From assembly GCA_964510525.1 (NCBI GenBank), contig CAZECE010000069.1, positions 1 through 16,521 on the forward strand: 16,521 nucleotides of DNA, given 5' to 3'. Shown here piece by piece: positions 5,939 through 13,736 of this stretch (positions are counted from its first letter, which is position 1; the number at the start of each line of letters is the position of its first letter). Source of the stretch: CAZECE01 sp964510525. Lineage in GTDB: Bacteria; Pseudomonadota; Gammaproteobacteria; Pseudomonadales; JANQJO01. The notes beneath the pieces are model-generated. The model did not search any database. It worked only from the letters and a program-made list of their open reading frames with translations, and was not told the DNA's origin. The position numbers were made by a program, and so were the translations under genes.

Positions 5939-7957
5939 TTAAACCGCACTCAACGGCGTCGGTGAGCGCATGATCTCAAGGAACTTTTTCCATTCCAAAG
6001 GGTTTGCTAACAACTTACCCTGACCATATACGCAATTCAGGTGTGACAAACGATCCAGTTGATCGCTTCGCGTCAGATTCAAGGCCACACTGTCGTAATT
6101 TAAGTGCTGGCAAAGCTCTACTAATAATGTATTCATATAAAAGCGCGTTTCACCCAACACTTTTTTGTCTTCCACACGCGCGTCTTCAAACTTATTCATA
6201 AAACGAATTTGACTCACCGGGTATTCCGCTAACTGATCGGCATTGAACTCCGTTGCGATCTGCACTTCGTAGGCCAACGTGATGTGGCGAAACGCTTTCA
6301 AACGGTTGCGAATCGGGTGCAGCAATGAAAAATCTTCACCAGACACTGCCAACAACATACGGACCGATTCCGACTCACACGCCTGATCAACCGACTCTAA
6401 ATAATTCAGTAACGTCGTAGTTTTCCAAAGCGTTCGAGGTAATACCAACGACAGCGCCATCGGCTTCTCCATTAACGTCTTGCGCACTCCAGACAACGAC
6501 GCCAACAACGCCGCAAAAAACCATGCCTGCCACTTTTCTATCATCGGCGACTCCGCAGGCAAGGCATCAATATCAACTTGAAAAGGCGTCACGCCGCCTT
6601 CCGGTAAACTCTGATAAATCTGAATCTCACCACCGACAACCGATTTGTTTTCAATTTGCACCAAAGGTTCCACCCACAACTGCAAACGATTGTCCGTTAG
6701 TAGCGTTTCTAATAAATCATCCGGAATATCCGCTTGGTCTTTGCATTTCTGAATGGCGGCGTTGCCATACACATAGCCGTTTTTACCGGCTTTTTTCGCA
6801 TCATACATCGCCGAATCCGCTAACTTAAACAAACTGTGAGCATCATAGCCGTCTTCCGGTACCAAACTGATGCCAATGCTGGAAGAGACTTTAGCCAGCT
6901 GTTCTTTATAGTAGATGGGCTCATCAATCATATCGCAAACTTTCTGCGCCATCTTACCCACATTATCAATGGACTGAATATCGCGAACCAGCAACGTAAA
7001 TTCATCGCCACCCAAGCGCGCGGCAACGTCATTACCCCGAATGCCTTTATTTAGGCGCTCACTGACCACCACCAACACCCAATCCCCTGCCTCGTGACCC
7101 AGCTGATCATTCACCGCTTTAAAGCCATCTAAATCCACCAAAAACAGCGCCATTTTCTCACCCGACTCTTTGACCGTCAGTAACGCTTGTTCCAAGCTGG
7201 CCATAAAAGCTCTTCGATTGGGCAATCCGGTCAACCCATCTTTAAATGCCAGGTTTTTTAATTCGTCTTGGGCTTTTTCTATCGTCGCCATCATCGAATT
7301 AAACGAACGCACCAAAACACCCAGCTCATCCCCACTGTCATAATTGGCACGACGAGAGTAGTCGTTGTCTTCCGATACTCGGTGTGAAATGCGGCTTAAC
7401 AATAAAATAGGGCGTGAAATCAATTTTTGTAATGTGGACGTCATGATAAAAGCCAACAAGGTGACGACCAATACAATCATGCCAGTAAACCAAGACAGCC
7501 GCTCCAACTTTTCATTCAGCACACGCAAGGATGCCTTAGCGTAAACACCACCGAGTTGTTTTTCGTCAATCGCAATCGGCTCTAAAATATGCAGGTACTG
7601 ACCCTGAATACTCTCTCGAATGCTGGGCGCGCGTTTGGGGCAATCGGTTTCGGTTGGCACACCCAAAAACAAATTCTTTTTGACATCATACAAACACGCC
7701 AGCTCGATGGTTTTCTGTTGCGATAATGCCTCCAAGTTTTGCCGAGCACCTCGCTGATCACGAAACGCCATAGCCGCTGTCGATCGATGCGCAATGACCT
7801 GCAGCAGCATTTGATGCTCTTCAACCATGGATTGTCGCGATGTATGGCGATCATAAAGCATCAACGCAATCGAGGTACAAAACAAACCCGTCAACGTCGT
7901 GATCATGATCACGAAGATCAACTTCTTTTTAATGGAAATGTTATTAAAAAAGGTCAT
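5939..7957 (-). CDS. Membrane diguanylate cyclase: CHASE8-like sensor, HAMP, GGDEF, degenerate EAL
   Basis: Numbered from ATG 7957 (672 aa): TM1 about 12-34, a periplasmic CHASE8-like domain about 40-150 (with RSTAAMAFRD), TM2 about 156-176, HAMP about 177-232, GGDEF about 235-395 and an EAL-like region about 420-665. The cyclase site GGDEF (316-320) is intact, as is the product-inhibition RxxD (RGND, 307-310) five residues upstream, so c-di-GMP synthesis with feedback control is expected. The EAL half looks dead. The signature reads EIQ (444-446), the DDFGTG loop is gone, and AEGVE is replaced, while the late QGxLLANP motif survives. It is therefore probably a receptor or structural domain. 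Two periplasmic cysteines (88, 106) could pair. A TTG start at 7978 would add seven residues; neither start has a strong ribosome binding site. The N-terminal half resembles the YfiN/TpbB layout, but no yfiR or yfiB is nearby. Confidence 0.9.
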   Translation of the reverse strand: MTFFNNISIKKKLIFVIMITTLTGLFCTSIALMLYDRHTSRQSMVEEHQMLLQVIAHRSTAAMAFRDQRGARQNLEALSQQKTIELACLYDVKKNLFLGVPTETDCPKRAPSIRESIQGQYLHILEPIAIDEKQLGGVYAKASLRVLNEKLERLSWFTGMIVLVVTLLAFIMTSTLQKLISRPILLLSRISHRVSEDNDYSRRANYDSGDELGVLVRSFNSMMATIEKAQDELKNLAFKDGLTGLPNRRAFMASLEQALLTVKESGEKMALFLVDLDGFKAVNDQLGHEAGDWVLVVVSERLNKGIRGNDVAARLGGDEFTLLVRDIQSIDNVGKMAQKVCDMIDEPIYYKEQLAKVSSSIGISLVPEDGYDAHSLFKLADSAMYDAKKAGKNGYVYGNAAIQKCKDQADIPDDLLETLLTDNRLQLWVEPLVQIENKSVVGGEIQIYQSLPEGGVTPFQVDIDALPAESPMIEKWQAWFFAALLASLSGVRKTLMEKPMALSLVLPRTLWKTTTLLNYLESVDQACESESVRMLLAVSGEDFSLLHPIRNRLKAFRHITLAYEVQIATEFNADQLAEYPVSQIRFMNKFEDARVEDKKVLGETRFYMNTLLVELCQHLNYDSVALNLTRSDQLDRLSHLNCVYGQGKLLANPLEWKKFLEIMRSPTPLSAV

Positions 7958-8176
7958 GCTAAGATGCCAGCAATCCAATCTCTGTCACGAAAATAAGCTT
8001 TTTCCACTGCAACGCTCTTCAACTCCCCACAACTCACTATAACTATAGCTGGGTTAGTTAAGTCCTTCCGGCGCGAGCCACACAATTCCTAAAAACCCTG
8101 TGTTATAAAAACCCTATGTTATACTGGCACAGATCAACCAATCGTCATTTTGTCGTCACTTACCCTTGAGTTGCTT
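7958..8176. promoter_or_regulatory. Divergent control region between the GGDEF gene and cysE
   Basis: About 219 bases must hold promoters for both flanking genes. On the plus strand the best -10 for cysE is TATACT at 8120-8125 (part of TTATACT), with no good -35 at the usual distance. On the minus strand a doubled TATAGT (plus-strand ACTATAACTATA near 8036-8047) could serve as a -10 for the GGDEF gene; its -35 is also weak. A short inverted repeat, AACTA/TAGTT, spans 8041-8059. No known operator was recognised. Confidence 0.4.
8091..8122. repeat. Near-perfect 16-bp tandem duplication overlapping the cysE -10 region
   Basis: AAAAACCCTGTGTTAT (8091-8106) is followed immediately by AAAAACCCTATGTTAT (8107-8122), 15 of 16 identical. 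The second copy contributes the first bases of the candidate TATACT box (8120-8125). The first copy in the matching place has TATAAA. This may duplicate an operator or simply reflect slippage. Confidence 0.85.
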
Positions 8177-8941
8177 ATGCTTGAATGGTCTCAAATTCGT
8201 GAAGAAGTTACTAAATCGGCTCAACAAGAACCCATATTAGCCAGCTTTCTCCATGCCACTATTTTGAATCACGACACGCTGGAAGCCGCTTTAAGCTTTC
8301 ATTTATCCAACATTCTCGATTCAGCCACCTTACCCGCCATCGCCATCCGAGAAGTGATTGCAGATGCCTATCAACAACAACCGGAATTGATCACCACCTG
8401 CATGCAAGACCTCACGGCCACCTATGAACGTGACCCTGTATGCCAATGCTATTCAACACCCTTGCTGTACTTTAAAGGCTTCCATGCACTGCAAAGCTAC
8501 CGCATTAGCCATTACCTGTGGGAACAACAACGCCGCCAGTTGGCCTTGTTTTTTCAAAACCGCATTTCCACCGTACTCAGTGTCGACATCCACCCGGCCG
8601 CCAAAATTGGCAGCGGCCTCTTAATAGACCATGCAACCGGCATTGTGGTGGGTGAAACCGCGGTGATCGAAGACGATGTCTCCATGCTGCACTCAGTGAC
8701 CTTGGGCGGCACCGGTAACCAAACCGGAGACCGGCACCCCAAAGTGGGCAAAGGGGTATTGATCGGCGCTGGTGCCAAAATTCTCGGCAATCTCACCATA
8801 GGCGCTGGCGCCAAAATCGCGGCCGGCAGCGTCGTACTTCACCCCGTAGCCCCTCATACCACAGTCGCAGGCGTCCCCGCACAACCCATCGGCCAACCCA
8901 AGCAAGAACAACCCGCCTTGTGGATGGATCAAAGTATCTAA
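8177..8941 (+). CDS. cysE: Serine O-acetyltransferase
   Basis: CysE transfers acetyl from acetyl-CoA to L-serine, the first committed and feedback-inhibited step of cysteine synthesis, in the cytoplasm. Counted from ATG 8177 (254 aa), an N-terminal helical SATase domain (about 1-130) precedes a left-handed beta-helix of hexapeptide repeats (about 133-235). The catalytic pair is in place: Asp137 in VDIHPAA and His152 in DHATGIVVGETA. LHSVTLGGTG (171-180) and VGKGVLIGAGAKILGN are typical of the family. The length is close to the full-size enteric type rather than the short CysE. TTG at 8150 would add nine residues. The ATG is preferred because a GAG run lies six bases upstream and the sequence MLEWSQIREEV starts like family members. 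It converges with the DUF349 gene, with only nine bases between the stops and no visible terminator. Confidence 0.95.
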   Translation: MLEWSQIREEVTKSAQQEPILASFLHATILNHDTLEAALSFHLSNILDSATLPAIAIREVIADAYQQQPELITTCMQDLTATYERDPVCQCYSTPLLYFKGFHALQSYRISHYLWEQQRRQLALFFQNRISTVLSVDIHPAAKIGSGLLIDHATGIVVGETAVIEDDVSMLHSVTLGGTGNQTGDRHPKVGKGVLIGAGAKILGNLTIGAGAKIAAGSVVLHPVAPHTTVAGVPAQPIGQPKQEQPALWMDQSI

Positions 8942-8950
8942 ACTAAGAAA

Positions 8951-11458
8951 TCAATGTTCGTTAAGCTGAACTACTTGCTGGTACGCGCGACGAAAGCGTT
9001 GTGAGAAACCGTTTTCTACGGTATCCATCAGGTTTGGGGATAAGCGACACCATTGCAGCACCAAACGCTCAGCGGGACTGAGCACGGAATCATCCGCCTG
9101 CCCAGAAAAGGTTTCCGATAAACGGTCCACCTGCAAACTCAACCGCAACTCTTGATCCGCTTCAGGCGACGCCAAATCGGCTATGATTTCCATTTTAACC
9201 GCCAACGCACGCTTTTCCGATTGCAAAGCCGGCAAACGATCTTTGCAAGACTCAACCCCATCGACCTGACCTAATAATGACATAAACGCATCAAAACGCA
9301 CATTCACCAAGACTTCCGCTTCTTCCGGAATATCCTGCACCAAATCAGACCAAGCATCTTTTAATGCCGACACACGTGCGGACAAATCCGCTTCAGAAAA
9401 TAAATACGCGGTTTCCACTTCACTCAAACGCTCATTGAGTTGCCAAAGCACTTCAAAACTCTGCTGTCGTTGCCGACTCTGCTCAGCACTGACCGCCTTT
9501 ACAAAGCGTTGATGCGCCTGCTTGTAATCAGCCTGCACGGTTTTGGCTTGCTGTTTCGGGAAAGGGCCAAGCGCCTTAAATCCCTCGTCCCACTGCGGCA
9601 GTTTTTTTGCGGCCTCTAACAAGGCATCACCGGTTAATTGCGCTGATGCCTTTAAGGCCTCAATAATTTCTGTAGCTTGCCCCACGTGATTCTCAGCTAA
9701 GGCTCTCTGTTCAGCACGCTCAGCCTCTCGCTTACCAAATAAAGCATCCGCAGATTGACGAAACTGGGCAAATAAGTCTTTTTCCAAAGTCGCATGGGTG
9801 TAATCCATATCAGACCAGGTCTGCTGTAACGCTTTGGCTTTTTCAAGGCCGTCGTCAAGACTCAAGGCATCACTTTCGACTGAAGCCAACAATTCCGCCA
9901 TATCACTGACCATGCGTTTTTTCTGGGCCGCCATCCGATCTCGATGCTCATCCAACTTTTTCTTAATCGCATCACACGCGACGTCAAACCGTTTTTGCAA
10001 AGGCCGGTTTTCCTTATGTGTAACCGGAAAGGCTTCTCGCCATGACTGCCGAGATAATCGCAACGTAGTCGCCACTTTGCGCCACTGTGCTTTGGACCAT
10101 TCAATACCGTCGAGATAGGCCTCTAACTGCTGCACCAACTCCTCACGCGCCGCTAAGTTTTGTCGTCGCAATTCGGCCTGCCCATCAAAATACACTTGGC
10201 ACTTTGAAAAAGCCTCATCACTGACTTCCTGAAAACGTTCCCACAATTCATTTTCTTGACGTGGATCAGCCACGCCTAAGGCCTTCCAATCCGCTTGCAG
10301 GCGCTGCACGCGTTCAACATGCTGCTCATCGGGTAACGGGGATTCAACCAGCGCTTGCATCTGCGCAATCAAGGCTTCTTTTTTTGGCACAATCGCATAA
10401 CGCTGCCATTCGCGATACTCGTCTAACTCCGTCTTTAATTCACGCCAGCGTTGATACAGGGCGTGTTGCTTTTTGACAGACAAATCTTTTAAACGCTGGC
10501 CACAGGTTTGATGTAATTTACGTGCGTTTTTAACTTCGCCTTGGCCAATCAGTTGCGCCACCTCGGCCAATTGAGCATCCAGCTGCTGCTGCGTTTCGGC
10601 ACTTAAAGCAGGCTTTTTAGGTTTGCTCACTTTTTTTTCAGACGGCTGCGCACCGGCATGAGTTCCTGTTTTTTCAGCATCCGGCGCATTCTCTGCACCA
10701 AGACTACCTGCTCCAAGACTCTCTACACCAGAACCCTCTGCAACGGCGGCTCTTGTATCAGCAATATCATCAGCAACGGTATGAGTAGCAGCGGGCGATT
10801 TTTTTTCTACCTTATCTACAAAACCTACTTTCAGCAGTGCCGTGTTTTGCGGCGCTTCGGGTGTTTTCTCAGGCTCTAAATGCTGCAACCGATTTTTCAA
10901 GGTGCGATACAGCGTTTTGTCACGACCTTTAAACTGGGCCAACAACGCCTTTAAAACCTGGCGATCTTTCAACGACGCAATGGCCGCCTGGCGAACCCGC
11001 ACATGCGCGTGTGACACCACTAATTCTCGCAAATACGCCATGTCATCAATCAAAGGCAGCATTAATTCCAACGCATCAACATTTGTCAGGCGGTGTACAA
11101 CACGATCACTCAACGTCGGCACATGGCGGCCTTTTAAGACATCAAAGCACGTTTGGCGCGTTGCGGAGTGCTCCAATAATGCTGTGCATGACTCAGCCAG
11201 TGTCTCCAGGTATTCCTGCTGCAATGACTCGTCTTGAAAACCTTCCCATAAATCAAAGATGCCCTTCAGTTGGCTGGCGTCTTGTGGCAACAAACGCAAC
11301 GCAGCCACCAGGCGCACTTCCTCACTGGGGTCATCACGCAACAACGACTCTATGATCTGTCGATCACCGACTTTTTCAACCGCCATGCCACGCAAGGCCA
11401 AACAGCGTATTTTAGGTTCGGGATGTTGCCACTTAGGCTTAAATAACTTTGCAAACAT
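8951..11458 (-). CDS. Large HEAT-like/DUF349 repeat protein of unknown function
   Basis: The 835-residue protein starts with a HEAT-like helical region (about 12-195, e.g. EPKIRCLALRGMA and HVRVRQAAIASLKDR). It continues through a low-complexity Ala/Gly/Glu/Lys linker (about 196-290) into tandem DUF349 repeats (about 350-425, 435-505, 515-580, 595-665). The repeats are marked by conserved Trp/Leu patterns such as QADWKALG, WREAFPV and QQTWSDMD, with basic coiled helices between them. No membrane segment or signal peptide is seen, so it is probably cytoplasmic. The function of DUF349 is not established to my knowledge. The start ATG has GAG five bases upstream (AGTGAGATATT). It is the last gene of the minus-strand run after folA (45-base gap). 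The linker contains a small SLGA duplication (about 248-255). Confidence 0.9.
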   Translation of the reverse strand: MFAKLFKPKWQHPEPKIRCLALRGMAVEKVGDRQIIESLLRDDPSEEVRLVAALRLLPQDASQLKGIFDLWEGFQDESLQQEYLETLAESCTALLEHSATRQTCFDVLKGRHVPTLSDRVVHRLTNVDALELMLPLIDDMAYLRELVVSHAHVRVRQAAIASLKDRQVLKALLAQFKGRDKTLYRTLKNRLQHLEPEKTPEAPQNTALLKVGFVDKVEKKSPAATHTVADDIADTRAAVAEGSGVESLGAGSLGAENAPDAEKTGTHAGAQPSEKKVSKPKKPALSAETQQQLDAQLAEVAQLIGQGEVKNARKLHQTCGQRLKDLSVKKQHALYQRWRELKTELDEYREWQRYAIVPKKEALIAQMQALVESPLPDEQHVERVQRLQADWKALGVADPRQENELWERFQEVSDEAFSKCQVYFDGQAELRRQNLAAREELVQQLEAYLDGIEWSKAQWRKVATTLRLSRQSWREAFPVTHKENRPLQKRFDVACDAIKKKLDEHRDRMAAQKKRMVSDMAELLASVESDALSLDDGLEKAKALQQTWSDMDYTHATLEKDLFAQFRQSADALFGKREAERAEQRALAENHVGQATEIIEALKASAQLTGDALLEAAKKLPQWDEGFKALGPFPKQQAKTVQADYKQAHQRFVKAVSAEQSRQRQQSFEVLWQLNERLSEVETAYLFSEADLSARVSALKDAWSDLVQDIPEEAEVLVNVRFDAFMSLLGQVDGVESCKDRLPALQSEKRALAVKMEIIADLASPEADQELRLSLQVDRLSETFSGQADDSVLSPAERLVLQWCRLSPNLMDTVENGFSQRFRRAYQQVVQLNEH

Positions 11459-11460
11459 AA

Positions 11461-11489
11461 TATCTCACTGAGCAAACACACTATCTCAC
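11461..11489. repeat. Two 8-base direct repeats (21-base period) in the folA-DUF349 gap
   Basis: TATCTCAC occurs at 11461-11468 and again at 11482-11489. On the minus strand it reads GTGAGATA; the copy nearest the DUF349 start supplies that gene's ribosome binding site. The other copy lies 21 bases further upstream and has no start codon in position. Confidence 0.5.
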
Positions 11490-11503
11490 GGGAAAAGGCT
11501 TTT

Positions 11504-12013
11504 TCACCCCTTAGACGCTCTATCATAGACCACAAAATCGAACGCGTACGGGTGTCGCTCGTCAGTCGCATGATGATCACGCGACACTTCATGCCAATCG
11601 CCTCGGTCAAATTCCGGAAAAAAACGATCCGCTGGAGGCGACGCGTGCACTTCCGTTAAATACAAACGGTCCGCCTTAGGCAGCAAGTCCGTAAAAACCC
11701 GCTCGCCCCCAATACCAAATACCCAGGACGTTTCAGCTGGACGATGCATCTCTCCTAACACCAACGCCTGCTCCAAAGACTGACACTGATAATCAACCCC
11801 TACCAGTTTAGACGCTTGGCTTGAAATCACCACATGAATGCGATTAGGCAGTGGCCGAGGTAAAGATTCAAAGGTCTGCCGCCCCATAATCAATAGGTGA
11901 TGCTCTGTTTTGTTCTTAAAATAACCGTAATCATCTGGCAGGTGCCACGGCAAGGTTTGATTGAGCCCAATGCCTCTGTTTTCACCCATTGCCGCAATCA
12001 GCGCCAACTTCAT
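11504..12013 (-). CDS. folA: Dihydrofolate reductase
   Basis: FolA reduces dihydrofolate to tetrahydrofolate with NADPH. The 169-residue length from ATG 12013 fits bacterial DHFR. Visible features are IAAMGENRGIG (6-16), LPWHLPDDYGYF (21-32) with the active-site acid at Asp28 and Trp23, the NADPH-binding MGRQTFESL, and VFGIGGERVF with the conserved Gly-Gly. GTG at 12019 would add two residues, but the GGAG lies two bases before it and eight before the ATG, so the ATG is chosen. It follows thyA by 36 bases on the same strand, which makes sense because thymidylate synthase generates the dihydrofolate that this enzyme recycles. No resistance-type substitution can be judged by eye. Confidence 0.96.
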   Translation of the reverse strand: MKLALIAAMGENRGIGLNQTLPWHLPDDYGYFKNKTEHHLLIMGRQTFESLPRPLPNRIHVVISSQASKLVGVDYQCQSLEQALVLGEMHRPAETSWVFGIGGERVFTDLLPKADRLYLTEVHASPPADRFFPEFDRGDWHEVSRDHHATDERHPYAFDFVVYDRASKG

Positions 12014-12049
12014 GATCACTTCTCCCTTTATTGAAATAAGTACTAAAGA

Positions 12050-12856
12050 CTAGACCGCGACCGGTGCGGACAAGCGCCCATGGTGCTGATAATTAACAAT
12101 GGCAAAATCATCAAAAGAAAAATCAAAAAGATTATCAATAGCTGGATTTAGCTTCATTTTTGGCAATGGCAGCGGCTCGCGTTTTAATTGAATATCCACC
12201 TGTTCTAAATGATTCGAATAGATGTGTGCATCCCCCAAGGTATGCACCAAATCACCAGGTTTTAAACCCGTGACCTGAGCCACCATCATCGTCAACAAGG
12301 CATAGGACGCAATATTAAAGGGAACGCCTAAGAAAATATCAGCGCTGCGCTGGTACACCTGACAGGATAATTTTCCTTCCGAGACATAAAATTGAAACAA
12401 ACAATGGCAGGGCAGCAACGCCATTTGATCCAACTCGCCCACGTTCCAAGCACTGATCAACATACGCCGAGAATTTGGGTTGGATTTAAGCTCGTTTAAG
12501 ACACGCTGCAACTGGTCGATCGATTCCGTTGCCTGACCCGCTTTGTGTACCGGCCAAGACCGCCATTGCTTACCATAAACAGGGCCCAAATTTCCCTGCT
12601 CATCGGCCCACTCATCCCAAATGCTGACCCCCGCTTCTTGCAACGATTGAATATTCGTTTCCCCGCGAATAAACCACAGCAGCTCATGAATGATGGATTT
12701 CAAATGCACTTTTTTCGTCGTGACCAGCGGAAACCCGGCCTGCAAGTTATACCGCATCTGATAACCAAAGACACTGTACGTCCCAGTGCCCGTACGATCC
12801 ATCTTATACACACCTTGACGACGCACATGACGCATTAAATCCAAATATTCACGCAT
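12050..12856 (-). CDS. thyA: Thymidylate synthase
   Basis: ThyA methylates dUMP to dTMP using methylene-tetrahydrofolate. It has 268 residues, close to the usual 264. The catalytic cysteine is Cys150 in LLPCHCLFQFYV. The phosphate-binding Arg21 lies in MDRTGTGT. YQRSADIFLGVPFNIASYA and the late HTLGDAHIYSNHLEQV are fully typical. The C-terminal residues (SAPVAV) match the family's closing valine/isoleucine tail. The ribosome binding site AGGAG lies eight bases upstream of the ATG. The gene is 36 bases after lgt and 36 before folA, an arrangement consistent with one operon. Confidence 0.97.
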   Translation of the reverse strand: MREYLDLMRHVRRQGVYKMDRTGTGTYSVFGYQMRYNLQAGFPLVTTKKVHLKSIIHELLWFIRGETNIQSLQEAGVSIWDEWADEQGNLGPVYGKQWRSWPVHKAGQATESIDQLQRVLNELKSNPNSRRMLISAWNVGELDQMALLPCHCLFQFYVSEGKLSCQVYQRSADIFLGVPFNIASYALLTMMVAQVTGLKPGDLVHTLGDAHIYSNHLEQVDIQLKREPLPLPKMKLNPAIDNLFDFSFDDFAIVNYQHHGRLSAPVAV

Positions 12857-12892
12857 GCTTAACTTCTCCTAATTGACCTAACCAAGCAGACA

Positions 12893-13684
12893 TCACACCG
12901 AGCGCTGAGCAGACCAAAACAAAAGCCCCAGCCCCGCCAACAGCATAGGCAAGGATAACAACTGACCCATTGTCAGCCACCCAAAAGCCACATACCCTAA
13001 ATGCGCATCCGGCTGACGCGCAAACTCCACCAGGAAACGCGACACAGCATAACCGATCAAAAAGACCGCTGTCACCGCCGCACGAGGACGCGGCCGGGCA
13101 GAATACCACCAAAGCAAAGCAAAGAGCACCACACCCTCAAGAAAAAACTGGTACAACTGGGAAGGATGCCGAGGCAAAGCACCGCCGCCAGGGAACACCA
13201 TTCCCCAAGGGACGGTGGTCACTCGACCATACAACTCAGCGCCAATGAAATTACCCAATCGCCCCAAGCCCAAGCCCAAAGGAATAAAAGGAATACAAAA
13301 ATCCGCCACCTCAAGCGGTGACTTCGCAAACTTCACCGCAACGAAAACAAACGCCAAGGCAACCCCCAGAAGGCCGCCATGAAACGACATCCCCCCTTGC
13401 CATACCGCAAACAAACTCAAAGGATCCGCCAATAAGCCCGAAAAATCATAAAACAGCTTGTAGCCTATTCGACCACCGGCCACCACCCCAACGGCGACGT
13501 AAAACACCAAATCACTGACTTGTTCAGGTGTCCAGCTGGAACCGGGCTGTTTAGCCCGATGCAACGCCAACGCATAACCGCCAGCAAACCCCAACAAATA
13601 CATGATGCCGTACCAATGCACACTTAAAGGGCCCAATTCGATGGCCACAGGATCAATATTGGGATAGTGCAACAAACTGATCAT
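12893..13684 (-). CDS. lgt: Phosphatidylglycerol-prolipoprotein diacylglyceryl transferase
   Basis: Lgt moves diacylglycerol from phosphatidylglycerol to the lipobox cysteine of prelipoproteins in the inner membrane. The 263-residue protein has about seven hydrophobic segments. Functional residues known from E. coli Lgt have clear counterparts: Tyr25 (VHWYG), His102 (SFHGGLLG), and Arg142, Asn145 and Glu150 in the signature GRLGNFIGAELYGR (141-154). HPSQLYQ (173-179) and the late FARQPD are also present. The ATG follows an AGGGG run closely. It is 52 bases downstream of a TauE-family permease gene and 36 upstream of thyA; lgt-thyA adjacency is common in gammaproteobacteria. Confidence 0.96.
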   Translation of the reverse strand: MISLLHYPNIDPVAIELGPLSVHWYGIMYLLGFAGGYALALHRAKQPGSSWTPEQVSDLVFYVAVGVVAGGRIGYKLFYDFSGLLADPLSLFAVWQGGMSFHGGLLGVALAFVFVAVKFAKSPLEVADFCIPFIPLGLGLGRLGNFIGAELYGRVTTVPWGMVFPGGGALPRHPSQLYQFFLEGVVLFALLWWYSARPRPRAAVTAVFLIGYAVSRFLVEFARQPDAHLGYVAFGWLTMGQLLSLPMLLAGLGLLFWSAQRSV

Positions 13685-13736
13685 CTCCCCTAATGAATAT
13701 TAAATAACCACAACCAACAGTTGCCACAACAACCCG

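Noticed and set aside
5939..6700. c-di-GMP phosphodiesterase activity of the EAL-like domain
   Set aside because: The EAL signature, DDFGTG loop and AEGVE motif are all lost.
10658..11355. Plus-strand open frames opposite the DUF349 gene
   Set aside because: They mirror the codon pattern of the real minus-strand gene and show unlikely Cys/Ser/Thr-rich composition.
11490..11506. Hairpin terminator at the folA end (GAAAA-GGCT-TTTTC)
   Set aside because: The stem is only five A/T-rich pairs, with no strong GC stem or T-tract in the right orientation.
13001..13518. Plus-strand open frames opposite lgt
   Set aside because: They are antisense shadows of lgt, rich in Arg/Pro/His with no ribosome binding site or family resemblance.
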